From: Labyrinthula sp. Ha
Taxonomy: Eukaryota; Sar; Bigyra; Labyrinthulida; Labyrinthulaceae
Direction of reading: 5' to 3'
Length of the DNA: 64,000 nucleotides
Assembly: GCA_015227615.1 (NCBI GenBank)
Contig: JAALGZ010000003.1
Coordinates: 434,001 to 498,000, forward strand
Shown one piece after another: positions 1 to 11,807 of this stretch. The position numbers and the translations under genes are program-made. Position 1 is the stretch's first letter. Every line of letters starts with the position of its first letter. The notes beneath the pieces were generated by a model. It made no database searches. It saw only the letters and a program-made list of their open reading frames with translations, and was not told the DNA's origin.

Positions 1-449
1 GTAGACGCTGATATTCCAGGAAAATTCGCTGCAGTATTCCTTAACCTGAGTAAAATAAAATTTTTAAACCAATGCACCATTTTTTGGGAGCTACTCGTAG
101 GTTGGAAGCCCTTTGCACCATATTACTACTCTACCCTCACAACACTATATATCCCTAAATGATCGATAGATAAATAAACGCTGTGCACTATTAATCAATC
201 TAGTCAAATATGTTAAATCAAAGCTTTCTACACTCTAATCCTCGGGTAAACCTGAGAAAAACTTAAAGGTATGAAAATCAATATTTTTGATAGTCCAGAA
301 AAAATCTCAAACGAAAGACTGGTAAAATTCTTCAGAGATTGATGAGATTATATGTGATAGGATTTGACTTAAAGATTGTTTCTACCATTCGAGACAAATC
401 CCAGTGACACTTTAAGTACCCCCCCCCCCAAATATATATGCTGGTGGAA
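1..449. other. Gene-free AT-rich stretch with an 11-nt C run
   Basis: No supported gene. The only feature seen is a run of about eleven C at 419-429 followed by an AT dinucleotide stretch. Confidence 0.5.
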
Positions 450-1450
450 TTTGGGGATGGATTTCAACATCAAATAATAAAAAAATAGAGGGAAAATTAG
501 CTTTGTTGAGCGGGGAAACAAGAACGTCTCACCATATCCCATAGTGCTACTTGGACACTTAAACCTTTTCACATAGCCATAAAAAATGGAAAGTTGAAGT
601 CAACTTTAGATATTTATGCCATTGATGAGGTTGTTTACTACCACTATAATACTTTGGATAATTACATGGGGACAATTTTAAAAAACTAAAGAATTTGATA
701 AAAGAGGCTAAGGTATTTTTTAAAGAGGTAGGTGAGATGCTCACAAGAGAGTGTAAGTCAATGGGAAGCAACATGATAATTGAAGAATCGAGTGATTGTA
801 AGCTAGGTATAAGTAATTCAACTAAAGATCTAAAAAAATAGACATTTCTTAGAATTAGGGGAAAAGAATAGAGCTGCATTACCTTCTTGCAATTGTGAAG
901 CGCGGATAATTCCCCATTTCCTCTTCAGAAACACTGCTTGATATTGAGGTCGTAAAAGGATTCAATAACTCGCTGTATGACATCATCCAATTAGATGGAG
1001 GTTTGAAGATTCCTCTCTTTAAGAACGTGCCTTGTGGGAAATTGAAGTTAAGAAATCTGGTTCTTTGGAGATTTAGCATTCAAGACTGAAGCTCAGGCAC
1101 TTGATCTTAATAATATCCCAAGAAAGATGAAGATTAAATATCCCAGACTTCTCACTGTGGGCAAACTACTCTATGAAGAGGTTAAAAATAGAAGTGATGG
1201 TTGGAGTAAATTCTACGCAACAGCCTTGAAAATGATAGCAGCATTGAAGAAAAATTCGGCTGGAAGCATCATGGATGTGCATGAGGTGTCGGTGGAGAAT
1301 TCAACGATTTTTGCGTCGCCCAGGAAAATAATCAGAAGGGGGAAGATGATGGCAGAATGGTTCATTTCACGAATGTACTTCCCCAATGGACTTTATCAAC
1401 CAATAATTAAGGTTCCTTCCCATTTTTATTTATTGTTTATCGGTCTTTGA
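450..1450 (+). pseudogene. Decayed coding region, identity unknown
   Basis: Plus-strand frames with protein-like composition follow one another here without one continuous reading frame. A Lys/Glu-rich stretch is open at about 669-842 and a longer one at about 1063-1450. The latter reads as a mixed hydrophobic/basic sequence around an ATG at 1127 and contains EEVKNRSDGWSKFYATALK. No family was recognised. The broken frames and lack of a proper start suggest a relic of a host gene, but a chance ORF of about 130 codons in AT-rich DNA cannot be excluded. Confidence is low. Confidence 0.25.
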
Positions 1451-2980
1451 ACTAAATCTTGTATGAGATAACCTTAAAGCCAACCGGTTCTTTTTTTGTG
1501 ATCTTTGAAGTTTGAGTTTTTCATAATAATTAGTACTATCCCATTACCTTGCTTGTTTCTTATTTTTCAATAATAACTTTTGAAATAATAGTTGGTCCTA
1601 CCATTCAACGGTACATTGTTTAGTAGCACATCCAGCCCTACTCCGTTTTTCTTTTCTTCATACTTCATAATATTTATTTTCAGCTTTTTGTGTAAAATAG
1701 ATTTACAAAGTCCTGAGTAGAGTAAAAAATACACCTGTTATTTCTTAGCACCATTTTAATGCTTGAAAATCTTTGTTAAAATATTATCATCATCAACTTG
1801 CGTTTGTGTACTTGATTCAGTTTCCAAGATATGATGCAGTTAAAAAATTGTTTTCCATATACTCTTGACCATTGTCCTCAACAGAGCATCAACTCTGTTA
1901 CTCTCGTGTCTTTAATATTATTCATGGGTCTAATTTGAAGCATTAAGTATCAGTTTCTGCCCTCTCTTTGGTTAATCTGTTTTCAAAAGAGTTTATGTAT
2001 GTCGTATTAACGTCAACTTGTGCTTGAATACTGATTTTTGTTAAATTTGTCATTAACTTGTTCATTCTCTTTTGCTTCATTACGCGGGCATGATACTTGT
2101 TCTTTATTGGTGATATAATTCTCAGTGGTTTATTTTATTAGGTAATAATTTTAGGCAATTATGAAATATAAAATTACTTAAACGAAATCTCAAAGATATA
2201 CCTACAACAATGCAAATAACGAATAAACAAGCATAACAAAATACAAAAAAATATGGCAGTTAGACTTCTGCAGTGCTTAAATTCAGCTGGTAGAATGGTA
2301 GAGACAATAATAACGTATGTTACAGGACGATACAAGATGTCGAAAAATGGTTCCCAGTAATCTTCGCAGTTTGATGTATATAAGAGTTTTGAGTCAGATA
2401 GTTGAAAACTTCACAAACTTGAGATTAGATGTGAAACTAACAAAAATCGACCTTCGCAGCCAGCATTGAGTTTGTATTGGCAAGAAGGCTCAACATTTTT
2501 GTCATAGTTTATCTAAGACACCTCAGACACGAGTTAAAACTGATATAAAATAAAAAGTATGTTTCGGAGCTCAGTGATTACCAAATTTGTTTTATTTCCA
2601 CACTTGTAGAAACAAATTAAGCCCGCAGGCATACAGAATTGGCTTTTTCAAAAGATTTTTTTGATACATTATTTGAAAAGGAATTTGTTGAAAGAGAAAT
2701 CAATTGTGTAAAACTGTGGTACAAGATACAGGAAACGATTACGTAGATGGCTTGATACAATATGATGGGAGTTCTATGCCGATATGTGTAATTTCTAAAA
2801 AAAAATCTAACAAGAGTACAAACCATCAACCACAATTAAATGAAACATCTCTTCAAGTACATATACGAAAGAACATTGCTCATTTATATTCCGACTGTGT
2901 TTAAATGGATATAACACACGTTATTTTGTGCTACACGATACTTGTTATACTTCCCGCAGGTGCCGATTGTATTATGCATA
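1451..2980. other. No supported gene
   Basis: AT-rich sequence with dense stops on both strands. A short plus-strand stretch at about 2626-2745, reading SKDFFDTLFEKEFVEREI, looks coding-like but is quickly interrupted. It could be another relic; nothing in it was recognised. Confidence 0.4.
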
Positions 2981-2982
2981 CA

Positions 2983-3190
2983 TTTTTTCTTTACCTTTAT
3001 TAAGACCAAGTGCGCCCGGATATTATAAAAGACCTCAAAGCAATTAGGTTGGGAAGTACTGGAGCAATAATGAGCGATGGCTCCAAAGCTTTCACCTAGA
3101 GGCAAAATAATTCCATATGATGCATGTGCAGTGTGTTCTGCATGTTCCAGAATTCCTTCGATCTTGCTGCAAGTAATTATCAGGGAATTT
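2983..3190 (-). pseudogene. Remnant of a SET-domain (SMYD-like) methyltransferase
   Basis: Inside a 139-codon minus-strand frame that begins at 3303, the stretch reading ILPLGESFGAIAHYC, then QPNCFEVFYN and AHLVLIKVKK, has the order of the SMYD SET core. That core is glycine, then a 'yP..S..NHSC.PNc' segment, then a short beta pair 'l.l.a...i'. Known SMYD proteins methylate lysines and bind the cofactor with the Asn-His of NHSC. Here the Asn is replaced (AHYC), and neither the MYND finger nor the post-SET cysteines are found in frame. I infer a dead gene fragment. The match rests on about 45 residues read by eye, so another family or chance similarity is possible. Confidence 0.4.
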
Positions 3191-3303
3191 TTGCTTAGTT
3201 TTGGCGGCCGTGTACATAAATTGATACTAGAAAGTCTTGTAGCTCCCCCAAGTCTAATTCTTATCGTTGAAAATTTTTTAATGAAGTTTTTCAACAATAC
3301 CAA

Positions 3304-4966
3304 GCAAAATTACCTAGGAAAATAATAACGGAAAAGGATACTGTATGCTAGACATTTACTCACAAGAGCTGGCTGTTTCAACTAAAGCCACTGAACAAAT
3401 AGAGTTCATGTGCAGTCGGCGTAAACATGAACGAAACCTAGAAAAAATACAAAGGTAAGCTTTGGATGAAGTCGTAACCTGTCACGATGATCTAGTTAAG
3501 AAGTATGTACTAAAATCCTTGCATAGATTAAAAAGGCTGACTCGTAAAGATGTAGCCATATCATAGGAGCTAATTAAACATCATCAAGGTCAAGATAGTG
3601 ACCTCTATAAATGATACATCTAAGTAGAAATATGTAATACTGAATATTAAATTAAAAAAAAACACAAAATAAGGTATACCATAAAACTTTTTGATCATGA
3701 AAAGAATCTTTCGGAACAATCAGCATTGAAAACAGAGCCGTCTATTAGAAGAAAGAGCAATTGCAAGTGAGGGGGTGAGAAAAAATTTTCACAGCTAAAT
3801 TTCAGTTACTAATCTTTAACAATATTTTTATCATCAACTTTGAACTTTCTCTTCTTCCAACTTTTCCCGAAACCTGGAGTAACTAATTTTAAGCCTTAGA
3901 CCTTAACCGGCTGTGCTCCTTTGTCTATATATCCTAAATGGAAGCTTCCACTAACGTTCCACTGTTTCTAATGTTATTAACGGAAATTTCGGCCTTGCAT
4001 ATACATTCTCCAAATGAAATCATAGCTTTTATTGACTTCAATAAAGTTGATGCACCACCCACCCTCCAATCAGAAAACTCATTTTTATATGAAAAATTTT
4101 CAAGTCTAAGAAGTTGAAAGAATATCTTGCAAGTTAGAATCCCTGCTTCTTGAGTCTCTCATTATTATTTTCGTGAAACAATTAACGTTATATTTCCACC
4201 CTTTAAGCCAAGTACACTTAGATTACCTTGTTCAGCAATTACTAGAAAATATGGGAAACTATGATCTCTATGCCCACTATCCAGTTAAGAAAACCTTTAT
4301 CTTAAACATTCATATTCTCTAGTAGCGGTACTTTGACTTGTAAATGTTGAAGAGGGAGAAATATTTCACATCGCCTCCTTCGAGATCTTGAGTTATTAAA
4401 CCTTAGCATTTTTAGCTTCGAATTTATTTAGACTATTTTTGAACATTCTTTTTGCATTTTTTGCGTTTCAATAGCTAATAATAGAGTGAATAAACTCTTT
4501 GCTTGAGCTTCATCTTAGTCAGGAGTTCTTCTTCCTCTTATTTTGACTTCTGTAACATGGAGGGAGTAATACATTGACTCTTAATTGACAGAAAACTTGA
4601 ACACACTGACAATGTGGTTAACCTATGATAAAACACAGTATGTTCATGTATTCAAATACAATTAATGACAGCTTGGATGTTTTCCTTCGTCTCCCTTTAT
4701 TTCCAATTGATCATCATTGAGCTGTCGATATCTATTTTATCTACTGGATTTTATGTTGGGTTTGGATTTTTTTTTGGTAAATTTGAATAGAGCCAATGTA
4801 ACTAGTGGTGTGAAATACGCCGGAGTGAATAAAAACTATTCGGTGTTGAAGCTTACGCAAAATCTTTGGTAATGTCATGTTGAGGTTATGTTAACTCTAT
4901 TTCCGCTCTATGATACAAACACGTAAACGATACAAGAAAGAAGAATAACTTGGGAAGAAACAAGAG
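3304..4966. other. No intact gene; possible short relic
   Basis: A plus-strand, Lys/Glu-rich frame at about 3360-3462 (with a 'CSRRKHERNLEKIQ' stretch) and a following one to about 3565 look protein-like but are interrupted. From 3620 to 4966 I see only AT-rich sequence with stops in all frames. Confidence 0.4.
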
Positions 4967-6402
4967 ATGGATGAAATCCCTGTTTTAGCTGTTTTAAAAG
5001 ATTATAGTAGGAAAATTAGTGATCTAAATCCACATGATATGTTCCTGAAAGCTGCTAATGCAATAGGGCGTGTTTTTCAACTGATCTTGTTAAACAACGA
5101 AAACGACGAAGTATAACAACTTTAATTTATGAGTTCTAGCATGACAAAATTACCCAAGTGTATCTTATGGATGGTGAAGTTGCAGATGATATTCTTTTGG
5201 ATACAAATAAATGGGTAAAACTTGTAGAGTAATAAGCATAGGTAAAAGGTCCAACAACAAGTGAAACATTCAAGTCAATTGTACCAAAGCATTTAATAGC
5301 AATCGAGGGAGACGAGCATAAGATTTATCGCCAGCTGTGTCAAAAAGGCTTAAACTATCTTCTAACAGATACATCTCTCGTAAGAAAATCCATGGAAGAA
5401 AGTTATGCAAAGTTATTTCAAGAAGAAATTTCCTTCGAGACGGAGATTAGCAACTTGGATTCTTTGATTCGGAAAAACTCAATGCGAATAATATTAAATG
5501 TAGTTTTTGGAGAGAATGTTTTATCAAATGATGAAAAAGAGTTATTTCATACGAATGTTACTTTTCTCATGGAGGAATTACACTATAGAGTTTCTGATTT
5601 TACCAAAAGAAAGTGGAGAAACGTGGAGTTTGAAAAAGATAAAACAGTGTATCCTATTATTGCTCCTTTGCATTGGGTAATTGTAAGGATTGTGTCTGAG
5701 AGGCGGAAATATATTTTAGACTCTCCAGAAAATCTACTAGATTATTGGATACAACAATCAGCAGAAGGGAAACTGAAATTAGTTGATGATGACTTCATCA
5801 ACTTGTCCTTGACTTTCATTACTATGGGACATGAAAATATTTCATCAGCGCTTTCTTTTTTTTTACTGCGGTTATCTCATGAAGAAACTAGACAACAGAA
5901 TATCAGGATAGAAGCTAAATCAATGGCGACAGATTCTCCAAGATCCTCCCTAGCAGTTTTCAGATTAACATCTACCCAACCAAAGCTTCTAGAGTTTTTT
6001 TACGAGACAGTTAATTTGTATCCATCAGTTCCTGTACTCACAAGATGTTGTAAAAAAGCAGAAACAATAAAATACAAAGATCGAAGTTACAATCTCCAAC
6101 CAAATGAGGAAGTCTGCGTTTCTTTGTATGCTATACATAGAGAGAATGGGAGAATTTTAAACAAAATTTCAACTTCTGGTTTCAGCAAAGGTAGTTGCCA
6201 ACCTTTTGGAAGTGGGAATAGGAGCTGTATTGGAATGGGTTTAACATATCTCCATCTGGAGACCTTATCTAGTGAGATATTTCTAAACTCAGATTTGGTC
6301 GCCAAAACAAAGATGGAGAAAATCAAGGCCATAAATTTTATTAGTCTGAGACCAGGGAAACACTCAATATATTTCAGCAAACACAAAGGTGCAAAATTCT
6401 AA
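4967..6402 (+). pseudogene. Cytochrome P450 pseudogene (CYP4-like pattern)
   Basis: P450s are heme-thiolate monooxygenases. The 3' two thirds is one open frame of 336 codons (ATG 5392, end 6402). It contains an I-helix-like TMGHENISSALSF (about residue 147 of that frame), a K-helix region ETVNLYPSVPVLTR and a heme loop FGSGNRSCIGMGL with the cysteine ligand. Upstream, in-frame stops and frame changes separate a 49-codon N-terminal piece (4967-5116) from P450-like sequence at about 5140-5390, including EGDEHKIYRQLCQKGL, the usual C-helix region. The K-helix ExxR arginine is Asn, and most of the meander/PERF segment before the heme loop is missing. Both losses should abolish function. It lies 122 nt from the 3' end of the convergent LRR-ROCO gene. 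The family is clear; inactivity is inferred from the lesions. Confidence 0.8.
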
Positions 6403-6524
6403 AGGGAAATAAAATCATCCAATGCTTTTGTATTTATGTGAATAATTGAAGTTTTCTAAAAATGAAAACCATGAAAGGACTACCTTTTTTTTTGTTTTTT
6501 TATTACTGCTGTTCATTTTTATTT

Positions 6525-8345
6525 TCAAGAAATAATACTTTGAATTAACTTTTTGGAAAGTACTCTCCAAAACTTCTTCACCTCTAAATAGTGAAAAGAC
6601 TGAAGAATATACTTTATTATTGACTCTTCCAAGTCAGCTCCAATGTTAACATGAATGGCTAAGTTTTTCATAAAAAGAGAAATGCTAAATAAAGGAGCAA
6701 AACGTGCAAGATAGTAACCATCTTTATTTTTTTTCGATCTCTCAACTCCTTCGCATAAATCAGTCTGTGCAAGTTCAAACAAAACTGTCTTCAATGCAAA
6801 TTCAACACATATATTTGGGCTAACATTAACAACAATAAACTTCTGAATTCTCCAAACATGTTTCTTAATTTGTTTGAAGTGAAGAAGTTTAACCATGTTT
6901 TGAACTTGAAGTATTTCCTCGTCTGAAACTTGACGCTCCGTAAACATATGTGTAAGGCTGCTTAAACTCATTGATATCCTTTTCTCTGATGAGTGTTCAT
7001 TATATAAAGCAAATCCACATTCTGTAAGAAATTTACATAACAGATGAACCTCTTCTTTTGATTTCTGAAAAGTAGGTCGCAAATATTCTGCTGCTAGCTG
7101 TAGAGAAATAGATACAGAATCTACTCGTAACAAAGTTTGAAGAGCTCGCTGAAACCAACTTGGAACTTTTTTCTCTGTAAAGTTTTTTGCTTTTGTGTAC
7201 AAAACCTCCCAAATACTATTTTTTTCAGCCAAAGGTATAAATGCACAAACTTCATTTATGAACTCCAGTTTGCTTACAAATTTTCGAATAGGTGCAATAG
7301 ATTCTTCCTCATCCTTATATAAAATTAAAAGTCTTATTTGATCCCCTCTATGCTTTAATTCACTCAAGAACTCTATAATGATACTATTTTGAAGTTCATT
7401 AGTAATTAGTACTACAAAAATAGTTGGTGATACTGCAAAGTTATCGGCATGAAGAAGTGAAGTTACCGTACGGGCATCTATTTCTTCTAGGACAAAATAT
7501 TTTTTGTTCTCTGCAAACATAGCCTTTTCGTATATTTGATAGGTATTTAGATTTTTGCTATGATTCTTGTTCAGTAAAGAAGTTTTTGGTTGTATTCTAT
7601 CTTTGGTGCAAGTATTCAACGCAAACAGAATTTCTCCTTTGGAAAAAATATAAGTCGATTCAAATTCATCACAGCTGATAAAAGCTTTATTAATCACTGC
7701 ACTTTTTCCATGAGAAAGTTTACAAGTTAAATTATGCTTCTTAAACATTTTTTTAGGTATGCTCAGCTTTCTCAGCAAGTTTTTTTCAGAGGAACTGAAG
7801 TCTACAAAGAACACTTTGAATATATTTTGTGCTATTTTAAAATCACTTTGGAGTATATTTTGTCTTAAAATATCATTTTTTTTATTAAATAGAGCAGAAA
7901 CAGAGGCGAAATGTGTTTGAAGACTTAGCTTGGATCTCTGGATCAATTTTCTTGAGAATTTCAGGACTAAGTTTTCATCCAAAGGGTTATGACTTAGATC
8001 CATACGCAGAACTTGGCAAGAAGTTAAATTTAAGTTCAACATCTTAGCAAAAATATCAGAATTTATATTATTTTTGGCGATATTTAAGTTCTTTAGAGTA
8101 TTTGATGTAAATACAGATTGTAGCAGTGGCACAGCTTCCTCGTTTGTAAGTGAGTTTTTACTGAGGTTTAAGCTAATAAGAGCCTTGAGATTAAGGAGAG
8201 GATCTATTAGATCATAAATTTTTGTTCCAAGATCATGGCCAGATAGACTTAGTACTTTACATGTGCCTTCGGATGATAACTTGGAAAGTTCAACAACTGC
8301 TCCCTTGTCCAATTTTAAGTTATGTGTGCTTATTCTAGGGTACAT
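6525..8345 (-). CDS. LRR-ROCO-like protein with degenerate Roc GTPase
   Basis: Intact 606-residue frame with an ATG start. Residues about 20-135 hold leucine-rich repeats of the type 'L..LNLSKNSLTNEEA..L' and 'LKNLNIAKNNI'. The middle aligns by eye with a Roc domain. HGKSAV sits at a P-loop position without the first Gly. VLEEIDARTV stands where the other ROCO copy in this window has VLDFGGQDI, and it is followed by the matching FVVLITNEL strand. The C-terminal half resembles COR: VPSWFQRALQTLL, then LCKFLTECGFALYNEH. ROCO proteins are dimeric GTPases in signalling. Here the switch residues are altered, so I infer a pseudo-GTPase or a scaffold. No kinase domain is present. The LRR call is firm; Roc-COR rests on comparison with the copy at 31.5-34.3 kb. 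The function is unknown. Confidence 0.65.
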   Translation of the reverse strand: MYPRISTHNLKLDKGAVVELSKLSSEGTCKVLSLSGHDLGTKIYDLIDPLLNLKALISLNLSKNSLTNEEAVPLLQSVFTSNTLKNLNIAKNNINSDIFAKMLNLNLTSCQVLRMDLSHNPLDENLVLKFSRKLIQRSKLSLQTHFASVSALFNKKNDILRQNILQSDFKIAQNIFKVFFVDFSSSEKNLLRKLSIPKKMFKKHNLTCKLSHGKSAVINKAFISCDEFESTYIFSKGEILFALNTCTKDRIQPKTSLLNKNHSKNLNTYQIYEKAMFAENKKYFVLEEIDARTVTSLLHADNFAVSPTIFVVLITNELQNSIIIEFLSELKHRGDQIRLLILYKDEEESIAPIRKFVSKLEFINEVCAFIPLAEKNSIWEVLYTKAKNFTEKKVPSWFQRALQTLLRVDSVSISLQLAAEYLRPTFQKSKEEVHLLCKFLTECGFALYNEHSSEKRISMSLSSLTHMFTERQVSDEEILQVQNMVKLLHFKQIKKHVWRIQKFIVVNVSPNICVEFALKTVLFELAQTDLCEGVERSKKNKDGYYLARFAPLFSISLFMKNLAIHVNIGADLEESIIKYILQSFHYLEVKKFWRVLSKKLIQSIIS

Positions 8346-10431
8346 GACTATGTTTTCCGTTTTTAGACTTTCTAGAAGCTTAGAATTGAAATAAATAAAT
8401 TTTTACTTGTTCAACGTTTCGTGGGTAACACCAGTCCATGCTTTTTGATTCTAAGGGTAATACTTGATTATTCTAGTTTAATCTGAAGTGTAACAAAAAA
8501 ATGGATTCTTGCGGTAATCCAACATTCAGATCCCTTCAGATTATCATTTTCTATGATCAGTTCAAGAGATTAATGACCAAGATATTCCAGCAAAGTCCAA
8601 TAGGAAGAAAATAGAGCTATGAATTGAAGCTAAAAGAAAAGTTTTTTAATACTTTAATTTGAATTTAGTCCTGGAATATCGCCTCAATTAATCCCTTTAA
8701 CAAAGACAATTAACAGTTTTCGGCGGACTTTTCTGAGTCAATTATAAAAATTTCTAAGAAAGTTGTTGTGCTGTAGTATTTATATGAATAGATTAATTAC
8801 AAAGATAAATATTTGGAATATATCCCGTTATATTACTGTAAGTGATGTACCTCATCTTTGAGACCATTTAGTAATGTTATTCCTTTAAACAACCTTGTCA
8901 CTCCTTTGATTGATGCTACAAAGTTTAGTTATAGTATATTGGTTGAAATAAGTACATAATGACGTCATTTTTCTTGGATAGATGTATTAATATTTTTGAT
9001 TTTAAGTATTAAAATGAAAGTTTCTATTACATTATACCTCTTACTTTTCCGAGAACAGTGTTTGGCAATAAGAGACAACATGGTTTTGATACGTACCATT
9101 GCCTTTACATAAGCACCACTCCCACTTAATAGTTAAACTATTAGTGCTTTCATAAAAACAAGTAATTAAGATTCAATTTTTTAGTCCTCAACTATCTGAT
9201 CTCCTGTTTGCTAGTGTTAAATATGTTTTTCAAAGTTAGTAATTAATATCGAACTACTAGGTACATGGTTCGACTAAACTCAAAGTACTAATTCTATTCT
9301 CAACTCTTCAGAGCCTTAAATTGACTCAAGTAGATATGAAATGTATTCAACCTTATCTTAACAAATTCCCAAACTGAATTCAATCAGAATGAACGTTTTA
9401 CAAAATAAAGCTGGAATTTATCCGGTCTCGGTGTCATAGTATTAGTGATTGAAACCTTGATCTACAAACAAATTTCATTAATACTTTCAACTACAGAAGA
9501 AAATTTTCAAATTAGGAAAAATTGATAAAGATTATACTGAACTCAGACTTATTTGCATTCCTTGAATTTTGTTAGAAAAAGTAGTATAGTTGGAATAAAG
9601 AAGTAGTTAGAGATTGCAATAAGGTATTGCAAAAGACAACAAAATATCTGCATAACAGTGTAAATTTTCACACTTTTAATTAAGAAAAACCAATTTTATT
9701 TCTCTAGGAAGATCTAAGAATTAAAATACCATATTTAATTCTTTAAATCACTATGTATCCAGATTTTTGAAGATAGCTTTAATGATTTTGTCTTGGTGCA
9801 GTAATCACATAACTTATAATCTCGGCTAAACACCATTCAAAAATTGAGTTTCACTCTGCGAATATAGTAGTTCGTTCTTTTAATTGCTTTAGAATTATCA
9901 TCACCTTAATTAAGATAAGGGAAAATCATCGAGGTGACATAGATTGTAAAATTGAACAAAAGAAACCTTCAAATATGTATTGAGGGTGTATGTTTATCAA
10001 GTTTCAGCTTGTCACAAGAATGGTGTCTAGATCGCTTTTCTTCACGAAAGAGTGACAAATGCCTACTTTATAGTCAGATTATGATGTTACTCGATTTAAT
10101 TCTTTTTGGAAAAGACAACTTTTATGAGTATATGAGCATTTCGTTTTCTAATATGACAAGTGTTTTTTCTCTTTGGGTATAGAGTATACTACTCAGTTTA
10201 CTCTCCACTAATGTATTTCTTTTCATAATAGCAGAACTTGAAGGGGAAACTTCGCTTTACTTGACTATATATACAGAGGGTCTCGAAATTCTTGAACTAG
10301 CTTCTATATCGTCGTAGAGCAATAAATGTCTACACACTTCTAGTTTGCCCAAAATGTTGGAATTGTATTTCTAAAATTTTGGGCAATCGAGATGAATTTT
10401 GAATTGCAGATTAATATCTTGAGGACGAAAT
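8346..10431. other. No supported gene
   Basis: About 2 kb upstream of two divergent genes. AT-rich with stops in all frames. The longest open stretches (about 75 codons near 9952) start without ATG and look like chance. Promoters of both flanking genes must lie in it, but I see no recognisable motif. Confidence 0.5.
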
Positions 10432-11766
10432 ATGGAGGAAGGAAAGAAGTCTATAATAGAGTTGCAGAAAGAGAATTTTAATTTAAAAATGCAGAATCAT
10501 GAGTATGAGATTCGACTGAAGGAGCTTGGTTTAAGTGGAATGGATGGAGATAGGCTGTACAAGCGAAACAAGGATTTGGAACTCGAGAAAAAGAAACTTT
10601 TACTTGAGCTTCAGCAAACAAAACAGAAATTGAAGGAAGTCACTGAAGTATGTGTAAAGACTAGACCCGTACTAGAAGAATATGGCTCAAAACTTCTGAA
10701 AGCTGAAGCAGAGTTAGAAACAATTAAAAATCAGAAAGAAATTGAAGCAAGAAAAAATTCTCTGTTAACGCAAGAAATGGAAATCCTTAAAACTCAAAAT
10801 GAAAACTTTAAAGTAAATATGGTTCGATTTGATAAATATAAAAAAGAATTAACTGAATGTAACATGCTTATTGAGAAGCTGCAACATTCTCTCCAGGTGA
10901 AGGATACAGAGATTGAAGCAAGAGAGAAAGATTACAAAAAAAAACTCAGCCTAGAAATAACGAAAACTGAAATTAAAGAGCAATCGAGAACTGAAGTGAC
11001 TAAGCAAGAACTTATGCAATCACGAGCTGAACTAAAGATTCTTAGAGATCAAGCAGAAACTTCAAAGCTTGACAGGCAAAAACTTAACATTGAACTTAAA
11101 GAGGTCAGAAAACAAAATCAAGAACTCAGCTTTACTGTTGCAGATATTTCCTCAAAATTGAATGCGGCTGAAGATAAACTTAGCTTTCAGCTTGAGCAAT
11201 TGAAGCAAACTCATGAACACGAATTTGAAATGTTAGAAACAGAGTATAAGAACAACTTAAACAAAATTCAAAAGTCGAGCACAAGTAATCTATTCAGTCT
11301 GAGGAATGAGGTAAAAGAGAGCGAGAATAAATTTTATGAAACACAAACTCGACATCAAATAGAAGTAGAACAGCTAAAGAGAAAGAATAAAGAGCTCCAG
11401 GCTGAAGTGGAAAGTGTACGAGAAAAATGGTACAATTCAATTACTAAAAAGAGCAAACCCAGGACAACTCGCGAAGGAAGACCAACGAGATCATCTTCAG
11501 CAAATCCTCTGAGAAGGTCACTTCCAAAACCGAAAACTGAGGATGTGTTTTTTAATGAACGTGCGAACAGTTCAAGAAATGAACCTGATGAGAATGTCGA
11601 TATTAATTGCTTTCAAAGTGAAAAGTCAACCAAGAGCAGTTTTATCTCTGGATCTACAAAGGAAAGATCAAGACCACGGTTAAGGAAGAATGGTTTTCAG
11701 GTGCAATCAAGGTATATGCAACCAAGTCGAAGGGAGAGAAGAAGCAGAGAGCCTGTGTGGCGTTAA
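10432..11766 (+). CDS. CM1-motif coiled-coil protein (gamma-tubulin complex tethering candidate)
   Basis: Intact 444-residue protein. Near the N terminus (about residues 7-32) it carries IIELQKENFNLKMQNHEYEI. This closely resembles centrosomin motif 1 (CM1; consensus 'L+kENFnLKlri.fLeerl') of Cnn, CDK5RAP2, Mto1 and Spc110, where the motif binds and activates gamma-tubulin complexes. Residues about 35-345 are a nearly continuous charged coiled coil rich in Glu, Lys and Gln. The last 100 residues are basic, Ser/Arg-rich and probably disordered, and could be a docking tail. No C-terminal CM2 or PACT motif is seen. Its stop lies 41 nt from that of the convergent enoyl-CoA hydratase gene. CM1 is recognised by sequence; the role in microtubule nucleation is inferred from the family. 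Confidence 0.65.
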   Translation: MEEGKKSIIELQKENFNLKMQNHEYEIRLKELGLSGMDGDRLYKRNKDLELEKKKLLLELQQTKQKLKEVTEVCVKTRPVLEEYGSKLLKAEAELETIKNQKEIEARKNSLLTQEMEILKTQNENFKVNMVRFDKYKKELTECNMLIEKLQHSLQVKDTEIEAREKDYKKKLSLEITKTEIKEQSRTEVTKQELMQSRAELKILRDQAETSKLDRQKLNIELKEVRKQNQELSFTVADISSKLNAAEDKLSFQLEQLKQTHEHEFEMLETEYKNNLNKIQKSSTSNLFSLRNEVKESENKFYETQTRHQIEVEQLKRKNKELQAEVESVREKWYNSITKKSKPRTTREGRPTRSSSANPLRRSLPKPKTEDVFFNERANSSRNEPDENVDINCFQSEKSTKSSFISGSTKERSRPRLRKNGFQVQSRYMQPSRRERRSREPVWR

Positions 11767-11807
11767 TGTGCAATAAGCTTAATATATAAGATATAATTAA
11801 ACCCGTC

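Noticed and set aside
9952-10182. 76-codon plus-strand frame
   Set aside because: No ATG start, composition like the surrounding desert, no recognised motif.
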